Notes: a model not told the origin generated them from the sequence alone. A stretch of 52,431 bases of DNA from JANMEX01 sp041751995 (GCA_041751995.1 JBGSHY010000064.1:1-52431), one strand, 5' to 3'; shown: positions 9,142 through 17,917, counted from the first letter of the stretch. Program-made: numbers and translations.

Positions 9142-10334
9142 TCGACGCGCTGCGATTTGTCACTGGCCACCGGTTCGTGCGCACGACCGCGCTTTGTCTG
9201 ATCGCCTATGGCATCGCGGTTTCATCGACCATTCCCTACCAGTCGCTCTATGCCGTGAAAGAACTCGGCATGGGCAACGGCGCGTTTTCGATGTTCATGT
9301 CGGCCGTCTCGGTGGTCAGCGTGATTGCCGCGGTCGGGCTTGGCGCGGTTTCCGATACGTTGAAAGACCGTCGGCCGTTGGTTCTCTTCCTGGCTCTTGC
9401 GGGCGCTCTTGGCTATGGCGCAATCTGGCTTGGGCAGTCAGTTGCGGCATATGTGATCGCCATGCTGACGCTGATCCCGCTCAGCCGCGCCATCGTCTCG
9501 CTGTTGTTTTCCGGGCTTCGGCGCGAGCTGTCCGGTCTTGGCGCGGGGCAAATGCTGTCGGTCAATTCGCTGCTGCGCACGTTTCTCGCAGGCGCATGGG
9601 TTGTCACGCCTGCCTTTGCGGCTTGGTTTGTCTCCGGTTCGCAAAGCCTTGCGGCGGTCTTCCTGATCGGGGCGGCAGCGTCGCTGTCGGTATTCCTGTT
9701 CTATCTGACGCTGCCTGCGCCGAAGGGTGATGCGGAAAAGGCGGCGCGGCTGCCGCTTGTCGAATTGCTGCGGCTGATCGCGTCAAGGCCGATGCTGCTG
9801 CGCGTGCTGGCCATTTCGCTCGGCAGCGGGGCGCACGCGCTGCACGGGCTGCTGCACCCGTTGATCATGACCGGCCCGGCGCATGGCAGCTTGCGCGATG
9901 TCGGCCTGTTCGCCGGCATGCTGGCCGGACTGGAAATTCCGTTCATGCTGGTCTGGGCGCAGGTGGCGCGCAGGAGGTCGGTGGGCTTTGCGCTGTCGGC
10001 ATCGCTGGCCATCTACTGCGTCTACGCGGTGCTTCTCGCCTTTGCCACTGCACCATGGCACCTTTTTGCGCTGGGCATACTCAACAGCTGCGGCGCAGCG
10101 GCGGTGCTGTCGCTGCCGATGTCCTATTTCCAGGACCTTTTGGCGGACAGACCTGGCCTTGGCTCGTCGCTGGTGCCGGTTGTCACCTTCTTTGGCGGCC
10201 TGGTGAGCGCGGCCGGCTTTGCGCTTGGCGCGGCGCTCGGCGGCTATTCGCAGGCAGCGTTTATTGTGGCTGCGCTTTGCGCCGCAGGCGCATTTCTGAT
10301 TGGCCGGGCAGACCGGCTTGGCCGTCCCGGATGA
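9138..10334 (+). CDS. MFS transporter
   Basis: The 398-residue protein has about twelve hydrophobic segments in two halves with a central loop near residues 195-215 (PAPKGDAEKAARLPLVE). It resembles the sugar efflux (SET-like) branch of the major facilitator superfamily, with an N-terminal RFVRTTALCLIAYG helix and a loop VSDTLKDRRPLVLF that matches the MFS motif-A position. The substrate is probably a small sugar or drug, by family only. The start overlaps the VOC gene stop. No terminator-like hairpin is clear before tRNA-Glu, which begins 45 nt after the stop. Confidence 0.85.
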   Translation: MIDALRFVTGHRFVRTTALCLIAYGIAVSSTIPYQSLYAVKELGMGNGAFSMFMSAVSVVSVIAAVGLGAVSDTLKDRRPLVLFLALAGALGYGAIWLGQSVAAYVIAMLTLIPLSRAIVSLLFSGLRRELSGLGAGQMLSVNSLLRTFLAGAWVVTPAFAAWFVSGSQSLAAVFLIGAAASLSVFLFYLTLPAPKGDAEKAARLPLVELLRLIASRPMLLRVLAISLGSGAHALHGLLHPLIMTGPAHGSLRDVGLFAGMLAGLEIPFMLVWAQVARRRSVGFALSASLAIYCVYAVLLAFATAPWHLFALGILNSCGAAAVLSLPMSYFQDLLADRPGLGSSLVPVVTFFGGLVSAAGFALGAALGGYSQAAFIVAALCAAGAFLIGRADRLGRPG

Positions 10335-10378
10335 ACTTGCGTTTGATATCGCGCTGGCCTATATCCGCGCAATCGCTT

Positions 10379-10453
10379 GCGCCCATCGTCTAGCGGTCAG
10401 GACACCGCCCTCTCACGGCGGGAACAGGGGTTCGATTCCCCTTGGGCGTACCA
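10379..10453 (+). tRNA. tRNA-Glu (CTC anticodon)
   Basis: The 75-nt cloverleaf includes an encoded CCA. The acceptor arms GCGCCCA and TGGGCGT pair over seven positions, ending in a G-U pair. The anticodon stem CCGCC/GGCGG closes a seven-base loop CTCTCAC with anticodon CTC at its centre, which reads GAG. The T arm contains GGTTCGATTCC. The overall sequence is typical for alphaproteobacterial tRNA-Glu. It lies between the MFS gene and a palindromic element. Confidence 0.96.
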
Positions 10454-10465
10454 ATCCCCAGATTA

Positions 10466-10622
10466 GCGCGCCGGATGGTCAAATGGAATCATTTGGACTT
10501 GTTCTTCCGCGCCCTGGGCTTCGTCGCGCGCCGCTAGCGGTGCTGGCACCGCGTCGCGTCGCGCTCCTTGCCGGAACGCGGAAGCCCGGCGTCCAAACTG
10601 ATCCCACTTGACCATCCGGCGC
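10466..10622. repeat. 157-bp palindromic element, MITE-like, with TA flanks
   Basis: The 375-nt gap between tRNA-Glu and the desaturase holds this element and, as far as I can see, nothing else. Its ends form a perfect 15-bp inverted repeat, GCGCCGGATGGTCAA at 10468-10482 and its complement at 10608-10622. Further complementary blocks lie inside. TTTGGAC (10492-10498) pairs with GTCCAAA (10591-10597), and CTTCCGCG (10504-10511) pairs with CGCGGAAG (10577-10584). A small hairpin GGTGC/GCACC is near the middle, so most of the length can fold back. A TA dinucleotide borders each side (10464-10465 and 10623-10624), as expected for an IS630/Tc1-type target duplication. Open frames crossing it look like noise. 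Whether it is repeated in the genome is not visible here. Confidence 0.65.
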
Positions 10623-10828
10623 TACAATTGCTGTAATATGATGAAAAGTTGCGTGATATTGCCGCTGTCGGGCGGTTTTGCTTGACTTCACCACAGCTTT
10701 TGCCTCACGCAAAACCTGCTGTCCAAAAAGGGCAGTCCTAGGGCATCCCGTTTTCCATCGGGACAGTGACATGGAACCCTTTCGGGTTGCCTCGCTGCGG
10801 TTTGTGCCCTGGAAGCCTGCAGGTATTG

Positions 10829-11878
10829 ATGAACCAGCACGTCCTTGATCCCGGCCTTCCCGCGGACGATATCCGCGCCGTTGCCCGCCGCATTCACCGT
10901 CATTGCATGGGTTTCCGCGGGGCCGATATCCGGCGTTCATCAATCCAGCTTCTGAACACGCTCATTCCATTTGCAATCCTGGTGGTTGCCATGGGCTGGT
11001 TTGCGACTGACCAATATTGGGTCACACTCCTTCTCTCCATTCCGGCTTCCGGTTTCCTGCTGCGCACCTTCATCATCCAGCATGATTGCGGCCATGGCTC
11101 ATTCATGCCGACCCGTGATGGCAATGACCGGCTTGGCGCCGTGCTCAGCCTGTTCACCTTTACGCCCTACGATCACTGGAAGCGGAGCCACGCCACCCAT
11201 CATGCGACGTCGGGCAATCTCGACAAGCGCGGCGTCGGCGACATCGACACTTACACCGTGGAAGAATACCGCGCGCTGTCGCCGCTGGCCCAGTGGCGCT
11301 ACCGGCTTTATCGCAACCTGATCATCCAGCTGGTCATCGGCGCGCCGCTCAATTTCATCGTGCTGCAGCGTCTTCCTGCGTCCTACTCAATGAAAGACAA
11401 GGGTGCCTGGCTCAGCGTCATGGGGCTCAATCTCGGCATTCTGGTTTTTTACGGCGGCCTGATGTACGCCTTCGGCCCCGCTCTGGTTTTGAAAGTCACC
11501 CTGCCGGTTGTCTTCATCGCGGCATGGGCAGGCGGCTGGCTGTTCTATGTCCAGCACCAGTTTGAATCTGGCATCTGGGACAAGGGCGAAGACTGGGATT
11601 TCCATGTTTCGGCGCTGCTTGGTTCGTCGCATTATGTGCTGCCGCCGGTCATGCAGTGGATAACCGGCAACATCGGCATCCATCACATCCATCATCTGTG
11701 CTCGGGCATTCCGAACTACCGGCTGGAGGAATGCCTCAACTCCAGCGTCGAGCTGCAACGCGTCGGCGTCAAGCTGACCGTATGGGAAAGCCTGAAAAGC
11801 ATCCCGCTGGTGCTGTGGGACGAAGAACACCGCAAGCTGATTTCGTTCCGGGAATACAAGCAGTTGGCAAAAGCCTGA
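10829..11878 (+). CDS. membrane fatty acid desaturase
   Basis: The enzyme introduces a double bond into acyl chains using a di-iron centre. Three histidine boxes are present when read from the ATG at 10829 (349 residues): HDCGH at 85-89, HATHH at 121-125 and HHIHH at 285-289. They are separated by paired membrane helices (about 43-82 and 165-240), the classic order for acyl-lipid (DesA, delta-12-like) desaturases. The frame is open 21 codons further upstream, but that part reads as non-coding and precedes the family start. The next gene, iolB, is convergent with 6 nt between stops, so there is no room for a conventional terminator. Regiospecificity is not predictable. Confidence 0.92.
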   Translation: MNQHVLDPGLPADDIRAVARRIHRHCMGFRGADIRRSSIQLLNTLIPFAILVVAMGWFATDQYWVTLLLSIPASGFLLRTFIIQHDCGHGSFMPTRDGNDRLGAVLSLFTFTPYDHWKRSHATHHATSGNLDKRGVGDIDTYTVEEYRALSPLAQWRYRLYRNLIIQLVIGAPLNFIVLQRLPASYSMKDKGAWLSVMGLNLGILVFYGGLMYAFGPALVLKVTLPVVFIAAWAGGWLFYVQHQFESGIWDKGEDWDFHVSALLGSSHYVLPPVMQWITGNIGIHHIHHLCSGIPNYRLEECLNSSVELQRVGVKLTVWESLKSIPLVLWDEEHRKLISFREYKQLAKA

Positions 11879-11884
11879 CTCCCC

Positions 11885-12697
11885 TCAGGCCTTCATCAGC
11901 CACTCATGCTCCGGCGCGTTGTGGAATTTCCAGGTGCGGACAGGGCCGGCCATCACGTTCAGATAGTAGAGATCATAGCCGTGGCAGGTTGCGCAAGGGT
12001 GATAGCCCTTTGGAACCATAGTCACATCGCCATCTTCCACCGCCATTGAGACATCGAGTTCCCGCGTGCCGTCTGCCAGCTTGTCCGTGTAGACGCGCTG
12101 GAAGGCAAAGCCCTGCGGCGGGTTGAGGCGGTGGTAGTAGGTTTCCTCAAGCGATGACTCAAAAGGCAAATTATCCTGGTCGTGCTTGTGCGGCGGGTAG
12201 CTTGATGTGTTGCCGCCCGGGGTTATGACTTCGACCACCAGCAGCGAGTCGGCAGGCTCGAACTCCGGAAGAATATTGGTGACGTAACGGGTGTTCGTAC
12301 CTTTGCCGCGTGTTTCCTGTCCAAGCTGGGAGGGGTCGATCACACGGGCGGAGCGAGAGCCGCGCTCGGCTGGCGCGGTGCAGACTGCCAGTTCCAGATC
12401 GGTGGTGGCCGTGACGCTCCACTCGGTTCCGGCCGGTACGTAGATGGACCACGGCTTTCCTTCAAATGGCGACATGCGCCCGCCGAGTTCGCCAAAATTG
12501 GTCTGGTCCGCGGTGACAAGGCCTTTGCCTGTGATGAACACCAGACAGGCTTCACGGTCCTTGGTGATGCCGCTCGCGTTCTGGCCGGGCGCCAGCCGAT
12601 GCAGATCGAATCCGACATAGGTCCAGCCGGCGCTTTCCGGGGTTACATGGACGACCCGGCCGGAGCCTGAGGCGGCGGAGACTTTAAGGTTTTGCAT
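11885..12697 (-). CDS. iolB: 5-deoxy-glucuronate isomerase
   Basis: IolB converts 5-deoxy-D-glucuronate to 2-deoxy-5-keto-D-gluconate in myo-inositol catabolism. The 270-residue length from the ATG at 12697 fits the family. Double-cupin features include SYPPHKHDQDN (metal-binding His residues near the middle), the LEETYYHRLNPPQGFAFQRVYTD segment, and the C-terminal GYHPCATCHGYDLYYLNVMAG segment. A GTG three codons upstream is an alternative start. It is the last gene of the iolC-D-E-orf-B run, and its start overlaps the end of the small membrane ORF by 14 nt, so it is probably translated by coupling. Confidence 0.96.
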   Translation of the reverse strand: MQNLKVSAASGSGRVVHVTPESAGWTYVGFDLHRLAPGQNASGITKDREACLVFITGKGLVTADQTNFGELGGRMSPFEGKPWSIYVPAGTEWSVTATTDLELAVCTAPAERGSRSARVIDPSQLGQETRGKGTNTRYVTNILPEFEPADSLLVVEVITPGGNTSSYPPHKHDQDNLPFESSLEETYYHRLNPPQGFAFQRVYTDKLADGTRELDVSMAVEDGDVTMVPKGYHPCATCHGYDLYYLNVMAGPVRTWKFHNAPEHEWLMKA

Positions 12698-12911
12698 CGC
12701 TGTCACTCTTTACGGCGGCGTTTTCTGGTTTGGGCTTGTAGTCGATGATCAATTGCCATGCGGCAAGGCCAGTCAGCCCGGTTGTCAGGACGCCCCAAAA
12801 CGCATCGCCGATAACCCATTCCATGATCGCCCATGAAAGGCACACGGCAACAGTTGCGTAGCGCCTGACAGGCTTTTCGAAAAACGGGTGTTCGGCGCCG
12901 ATGATGTTCAA
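12684..12911 (-). CDS. small membrane protein inside the iol operon, DUF3329-like
   Basis: The 75-residue protein has an AEHPFFEKPVRRYATVAV-type N-terminus. Two hydrophobic stretches follow (about 17-36 and 38-58) with Trp residues, and a charged C-terminal tail ends in SDSDAKP. This matches the look of the small DUF3329 group from memory. No function is known. The only usual start codon in frame is TTG at 12911, with a stop further upstream. It sits between iolE and iolB on the same strand and overlaps iolB by 14 nt. That position, together with the family resemblance, supports a real gene rather than a spurious frame. Confidence 0.65.
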   Translation of the reverse strand: MNIIGAEHPFFEKPVRRYATVAVCLSWAIMEWVIGDAFWGVLTTGLTGLAAWQLIIDYKPKPENAAVKSDSDAKP

Positions 12912-12993
12912 AAAAGGCCTGCTTTCTTTGATGCAAAGTCTGCCGGCAACTTAGCCATTTCCGGTTAAACAGGCAAACGGCCAAATAAACGCT

Positions 12994-13911
12994 TTATCCA
13001 TTGGGGAACCCCTGCGTTTCGACAGTATACCCCGCTGCGGTCATGACACGCATCAGCTCAGCATAGCCGACCTGCGCCATTTTCAGCGGCGGGTTTTTCT
13101 TAGGGTCCTGCTCGGCTTCAACAACGAACCAGCCTTCGTAGCCATAGTCGCCAAATTTCTGAACAATCGCGCCGAAATCCAGCGAGCCGTCTCCCGGAAC
13201 CGTGAATGCACCAAGCGCCACTGCGTCGAGGAAGGACTGCTTGCTCCAGTCGAGGCCGTTGATCACGTCCATCCGCACGTCCTTCACATGGACATGGCTG
13301 ATGCGCTTGTGGTGGTTGTCGATGGCCCGCAACACGTCGCCGCCAGCAAAGGCCAGATGACCTGCATCGAGCAGCAGCGGAATGCCCTCGCCGGAATGCT
13401 TCATGAAAGCATCCAGTTCGTGCTCGAACTGAACGACGGCGGCCATGTGGTGATGGTAGGACAGCGGCATGTCCTGGTCGGCGCACCATTCGCCAAACTC
13501 GGTGACCTTGCGGGCGTATGACTTCATGTCCTCGTCTGACAAGACGGCCTTGTCGGCCAACGGCTTGGAGCGGTCACCCTGAATCGAGCGACCGACTTCG
13601 CCATAGACGATGCACGGCGCATTGACTGCCTTGAACAGTTCGATCATCGGCTGGATGCGGGCCTTGTTCTCGGCCAGTCCTTCAATGGTCAGCGTGCCGG
13701 AAAACCAGCCGCCGCACAGCGTCACGTCGGCAGCTTTCAGGATTGGCAGCATTTCTTCCGGATTGTTGGGGAAGCGGCGACCTTGCTCCATGCCGGTGAA
13801 ACCGGCCGAGCGCGATTGGCGCAGACATTCTTCCAGCGAGACGTCATCGCTCAGTTCTGCAAGATCATCATTCCACCACGCGATGGGCGACATGCCGAGT
13901 TTGGCTTTCAA
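12994..13911 (-). CDS. iolE: myo-inosose-2 dehydratase
   Basis: IolE dehydrates 2-keto-myo-inositol (scyllo-inosose) to the diketone used by IolD. The 305 residues form an AP-endonuclease-2-type TIM barrel. Metal-binding segments include YHHHMAAVVQ, LLLDAGHLAF (with Asp and His) and RISHVHVKDVR. The N-terminal KLGMSPIAWWNDDL is characteristic of IolE. The start appears to be TTG at 13911, with a GGAG about 7 nt upstream. An ATG six codons later is the alternative. It follows iolD by 41 nt and precedes the small membrane ORF by 82 nt in the same direction. Confidence 0.96.
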   Translation of the reverse strand: MKAKLGMSPIAWWNDDLAELSDDVSLEECLRQSRSAGFTGMEQGRRFPNNPEEMLPILKAADVTLCGGWFSGTLTIEGLAENKARIQPMIELFKAVNAPCIVYGEVGRSIQGDRSKPLADKAVLSDEDMKSYARKVTEFGEWCADQDMPLSYHHHMAAVVQFEHELDAFMKHSGEGIPLLLDAGHLAFAGGDVLRAIDNHHKRISHVHVKDVRMDVINGLDWSKQSFLDAVALGAFTVPGDGSLDFGAIVQKFGDYGYEGWFVVEAEQDPKKNPPLKMAQVGYAELMRVMTAAGYTVETQGFPNG

Positions 13912-13952
13912 TTCATGACTCCAGTGTTGTCCAGTGCGGCTATTGAAGCCGG

Positions 13953-15800
13953 TCAGTTGCCGATGCGCCGGTTTTGCAGCGCCTTTTCATAGTTTGAGCG
14001 TGCTTCGTTGACTGTCTTGCGCACGGAAACTTCCGGCACCGCGACGTCCCACCAGTTGCCGCCAGCTTCCGTGATGATCAGCGGGTCGGTGTCGATGACC
14101 ACGACGCAGGTGCGGGTTTCCGCTTTCATCTTGTCGAGCGCTGTTTCAAGTTCCGACACCGACGATACCTTCACGGCCACAGCGCCCATGCTTTGGGCGT
14201 GCGCACGGAAATCGAGATCGGGCAACTCCTTGTGCCAGGTGTCCTTGAGCAGATTGTTGAAGTTCGCGCCGCCGGTCGCCATCTGCAGCCGGTTGATGCA
14301 GCCAAAGCCGCGGTTGTCGAGGACGATGATGGTGATCTTCGCGCCGAGCATGATTGATGAGGCGATTTCCGAATTCATCATCATGTAGGAGCCGTCACCG
14401 ACCATGACGACGACTTCGTCGTCAGGCTTTGCAAGCTTGACACCAAGCGCTCCGGCGATCTCGTAGCCCATGCAGGAGAAGCCATATTCCATGTGATAGG
14501 AGCCCGGCGCGCCCTGCTGCCACAATTTGTGCAACTCGCCCGGAAGACCGCCAGACGCGCCGACCAAAGTTGCCTTGGAGCCGAAATGCCGTTGTACCGC
14601 GCCGATCACCTGAGCATCTGAAGGAAGCGCTGAATTGGTCGTTGCGGTCACCTTGTCGGCTGCGGCTTTCCATGTGGAAAGACCCGCAGCGGCTTTGTCA
14701 GTCCATGCTTTCGGAGATTCGTATGCCCCTGACACGCCGGACAATTCGGCCAGCCCGGCAAGCGCATCGCAGACCAACGGCTGGGCGCGGTGTTTGCCGG
14801 CGTCGAACACTTGCGTGTTCAGCCCGATGATCGCCTTGCCGTCGTTCTGGAACAGCGACCAGGACCCGGTGGTGAAATCCTGCAGGCGGGTGCCGACGGC
14901 GAGAACCACATCGGCCTCGCGCGCCAATTCATTGGCTGCCGAAGTGCCGGTGACGCCGACTGCGCCCATGTTGAGTGGATGGTCGTGCGGCAGCGAAGAC
15001 TTGCCCGCCTGTGTTTCGCAAACCGGTATCCCGTGCTTTTCGGCGAAGTCCTTCAATGCTTCGGAGGCTTGCGAAAACAGGACGCCGCCGCCGGCGATGA
15101 TCAGCGGCTTTTCCGCCTTGGATAGGATGGCCGCCGCCGAATGCAGTTCGTCCAGCGACGGACGGATGCGGCGTGTGGTCCAGACGCGTTCGTCAAAAAA
15201 GGTTTCAGGGTAATCGTAAGCCTCGGCTTGTACATCCTGGCATAGGCTGAGCGTTACCGGCCCGCATTCCGCCGGATCGAAGAACACCTGCATGGTGCGT
15301 TCCAATGCGGGGATCAATTGCTCGGGACGGGTGATGCGGTCGAAAAAGCGCGACACCGGCTTGAAGCAGTCATTGGCAGAGAGCGTGCCGTCGCCGAAAT
15401 TCTCGACCTGCTGCAGCACCGGGTCCGGGATGCGGTTGGCGAACACGTCGCCCGGCAGCAGCAGAAGCGGAATGCGGTCAACGTGGGCAACAGCGGCAGC
15501 GGTCACCATGTTAAGCGCGCCAGGGCCGATCGAGGTGGTGCAGGCCATGGCGCGGCGGCGGAACGTCGCTTTGCCGAACGCGGTTGCGGCAAGCGCCATG
15601 CCCTGTTCATTCTGGCCGCGCAGGGTCGAGAGTTCGTCGCGAATGTGGTAAAGTGCTTCGCCGAGTGCGGCGACGTTGCCGTGGCCGAAAATGCCCCAGA
15701 CACCGGCGAAGTACGGGACGGTCTTGCCGTCGACGATCGTCATCTGGCGCGACAGGAAGCGGACCAGCGCTTGGGCCATGGTCAGGCGAACGGTTTTCAT
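13953..15800 (-). CDS. iolD: 3D-(3,5/4)-trihydroxycyclohexane-1,2-dione acylhydrolase (ring-opening)
   Basis: IolD is a ThDP enzyme that hydrolyses the cyclic dione to 5-deoxy-glucuronate. The 615-residue length fits. The N-terminal pyrimidine domain includes GVWGIFGHGNVAALGEAL and the NEQGMALAATAFGK segment with the catalytic Glu. The central domain (about 200-340) is of acetolactate synthase type. The C-terminal ThDP motif begins at VMVGDGSYMMMNSEI and ends near VLDNRGFGCINRLQ. The ATG at 15800 starts MKTVRLTMAQALVRFL, the family start. It lies 33 nt downstream of iolC. Confidence 0.97.
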   Translation of the reverse strand: MKTVRLTMAQALVRFLSRQMTIVDGKTVPYFAGVWGIFGHGNVAALGEALYHIRDELSTLRGQNEQGMALAATAFGKATFRRRAMACTTSIGPGALNMVTAAAVAHVDRIPLLLLPGDVFANRIPDPVLQQVENFGDGTLSANDCFKPVSRFFDRITRPEQLIPALERTMQVFFDPAECGPVTLSLCQDVQAEAYDYPETFFDERVWTTRRIRPSLDELHSAAAILSKAEKPLIIAGGGVLFSQASEALKDFAEKHGIPVCETQAGKSSLPHDHPLNMGAVGVTGTSAANELAREADVVLAVGTRLQDFTTGSWSLFQNDGKAIIGLNTQVFDAGKHRAQPLVCDALAGLAELSGVSGAYESPKAWTDKAAAGLSTWKAAADKVTATTNSALPSDAQVIGAVQRHFGSKATLVGASGGLPGELHKLWQQGAPGSYHMEYGFSCMGYEIAGALGVKLAKPDDEVVVMVGDGSYMMMNSEIASSIMLGAKITIIVLDNRGFGCINRLQMATGGANFNNLLKDTWHKELPDLDFRAHAQSMGAVAVKVSSVSELETALDKMKAETRTCVVVIDTDPLIITEAGGNWWDVAVPEVSVRKTVNEARSNYEKALQNRRIGN

Positions 15801-15833
15801 CTTTTTGGGTCCTCCCAGTATAACTATCAGCTA

Positions 15834-17759
15834 TCAGGCAGCTTTTGATGCGCGGGCGCGCAGCCAAGCCGTTGTCAGCCGTTCAAAGCGTCCGGCCATA
15901 TCTTCAATGGCTTCATTGTCGGTAATGCGTCCGGCTAACCAGTTTTCGGCGGCCTCGGCAAAAATGGTGCGGCCAATCGCAAAACCCTTGACGATGCTGA
16001 TGTTGGCAACCGCGGCGAAAGCTGTTTCGAGCTCCTGTTGCGGTGCCTCAAGACCAAGCAGCACCACGCCGCGGCAAAACGGATCGCGCGCGTTGATGAC
16101 AGCCTCAATGTTTCTCCACGAGGTCACGCTTGCCTGCGGCTCCAGTTTCCACCAGTCGGGGCGGATGCCAAGATCATAAAGCTCGGTCAGCGCCCTTTCG
16201 ATCATGTGATCGTCAAGCTTGCCGTGCTTTCCGGCAATGATTTCGATCAACAGCTCGCGCCCAACCTTGCGCGAGGCGTCAAACAGGGTGCGCAGTTTTT
16301 CCTGCTGCTCCTGCTTCAGTTCCGCCGGATCGTCCGGATGGTAGAAGCACAGGCACTTGATCGTGTGGCTGAGCGGCCAGTCGATCAATTCGGAGCCGAT
16401 GTCCTGGCTGAACTCAAATCGCAAAGGACGGGTGCCGGGACGCTCCACCGGGCGGCCGATCCAGTCAAATTTGTGCTTGGCCGCTTCGAACATGGCAAGA
16501 CGGCCATACTTTTCATCCAGCAGCATGCCATAACCGGGGCGACCCTGCGACACCTGCGCGGCGGCCTTGACGGCGAGCACCTTGAATTCGGGAATCCGCG
16601 CGGGATCCGCGCCAACGCGGTTGGCCGCGTCGACCAGCTGCATGCGGTGATCAATGGCCAGCGCCATCATGGACGGAATGTCGCCGCGCCGCGTGGTCGC
16701 CCAATGGATGTGGTTGATGTCCTCATCCTTGCGCAGGGCCAAATGCTTCGATCCCTTTTCAAGGAAGTAGCTGAGCTCCTCCCATGTCGCGTATTCAGGT
16801 GAGCAGAGCAGTCGCGATACTGCGAAGGCACCGCAGGCATTGGCCCAGGTTGCGGAGGTTTTGTGATCCTCGCCGCGGAGCCAGCCGCGCAGGAATCCGG
16901 ACATGAACGCGTCGCCGGCGCCGAGAACATTGTAGATTTCAATCGGAAAACCGTCGCCGACAATGCCGTCTTCCAGATTGTCGGAAATCGCACCGTCATA
17001 GACAATGCAGCCCTTGGCACCGCGCTTGAGAACAATCGTTCCCGTGGAGAGCGAGCGAATGGTCTTTAGCGCTGCCAGCAGATTGTCTTCGCCGGATGCA
17101 ATCAGCACCTCTTCTTCAGTGCCGACGATCAGGTCGCAATCCGGCAGTACGGTCTTGAGGCGCGATGAAACCACGTCGGATTTCACATAGCGCTCGAACC
17201 CCGCGTCGTGGCCGGCAAGGCCCCAGAGATTGGGCCGGTAGTCAATGTCGAACACCACCCTGCCGCCGTTGGCCTTGACGATTTTCATAGCCTTGCGCTG
17301 TGCGGCTTCGGTATTCGGGCGTGAAAAATGGGTGCCAGATACAAGTACCGATTTGGAGGATTTTACGAAGGCTTCGTCGACGTCGCTTTCGTCAATGGCC
17401 ATGTCCGCGCAGTCGGGCCGGTAGAAGATCATTGGCGAAACGCCCTCGTCTTCCACTGCCAGAAGAACCAATGCGGTCAGTCGTTCGCCGTCTACCTTGA
17501 TGCCTTCGGTCGCCACGCCTTCGCGGGCGCATTGTTCGATGATGAAGCGGCCCATCTGCTCCTTGCCGACGCCGGTGATCAGGCCTGATTTCAGGCCGAG
17601 ACGCGCCGTGCCGATGGCGATGTTGGCCGGGCAGCCGCCGACGGATTTGTAGAATGTCGCAATGTCTTCGAGCCGAGATCCGATCTGTTGGCCATAAAGG
17701 TCTACCGAGGACCGGCCAATGGCGATGACGTCCAGCGCATGGCTCTCTTTTGCAGACAT
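15834..17759 (-). CDS. iolC: 5-dehydro-2-deoxygluconokinase with fused DUF2090 aldolase-like domain
   Basis: The 641-residue protein joins two domains. Residues about 8-325 are a PfkB-type sugar kinase with GGCPANIAIGTARLG near 41-55 and the GAGD catalytic motif at 280-283. This part phosphorylates 2-deoxy-5-keto-D-gluconate. Residues about 335-640 match DUF2090, a TIM-barrel family found fused to IolC in proteobacteria. DUF2090 is thought to supply the aldolase step that Bacillus IolJ performs, giving malonate semialdehyde and dihydroxyacetone phosphate. The aldolase role is inference from family context. It is the first gene of the minus-strand operon, 158 nt from divergent iolG, with operator-like repeats between. 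Confidence 0.96.
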   Translation of the reverse strand: MSAKESHALDVIAIGRSSVDLYGQQIGSRLEDIATFYKSVGGCPANIAIGTARLGLKSGLITGVGKEQMGRFIIEQCAREGVATEGIKVDGERLTALVLLAVEDEGVSPMIFYRPDCADMAIDESDVDEAFVKSSKSVLVSGTHFSRPNTEAAQRKAMKIVKANGGRVVFDIDYRPNLWGLAGHDAGFERYVKSDVVSSRLKTVLPDCDLIVGTEEEVLIASGEDNLLAALKTIRSLSTGTIVLKRGAKGCIVYDGAISDNLEDGIVGDGFPIEIYNVLGAGDAFMSGFLRGWLRGEDHKTSATWANACGAFAVSRLLCSPEYATWEELSYFLEKGSKHLALRKDEDINHIHWATTRRGDIPSMMALAIDHRMQLVDAANRVGADPARIPEFKVLAVKAAAQVSQGRPGYGMLLDEKYGRLAMFEAAKHKFDWIGRPVERPGTRPLRFEFSQDIGSELIDWPLSHTIKCLCFYHPDDPAELKQEQQEKLRTLFDASRKVGRELLIEIIAGKHGKLDDHMIERALTELYDLGIRPDWWKLEPQASVTSWRNIEAVINARDPFCRGVVLLGLEAPQQELETAFAAVANISIVKGFAIGRTIFAEAAENWLAGRITDNEAIEDMAGRFERLTTAWLRARASKAA

Positions 17760-17841
17760 GATGGATTTCCTTCGTTACGCGCGTCCTGTGGCTATAATGC
17801 CTATGGACGTTTGCGTCATTAGTGATTATGAGTGACGAAAT

Positions 17842-17885
17842 GAAACATAAATTCCGTTCTCTTGTCAATTCAGAATTTATGTTCC
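17842..17885. promoter_or_regulatory. paired IolR-like operator sites in the iolC/iolG divergent region
   Basis: Two GGAA-N6-TTCC-like sites lie 30 bp apart: GAAA-N6-TTCC at 17842-17855 and AGAA-N6-TTCC at 17872-17885. They also form a 14-bp near-perfect inverted repeat (17841-17854 against 17873-17886, one mismatch) with an 18-bp spacer. Between them are overlapping TTGTCA (plus, 17862-17867) and TTGACA (minus, 17868-17863) sequences that can act as -35 elements for the two directions. From memory, the IolR repressor of Sinorhizobium meliloti recognises GGAA-N6-TTCC. The same motif in better form precedes iolR here. Confidence 0.65.
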
Positions 17886-17917
17886 ATTTATAAATCCACT
17901 GTTTCAGGAGAAAAAAC

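Noticed and set aside
10479..10943. Minus-strand frame through the palindromic element and desaturase start
   Set aside because: It crosses a non-coding palindrome, and no domain is visible.
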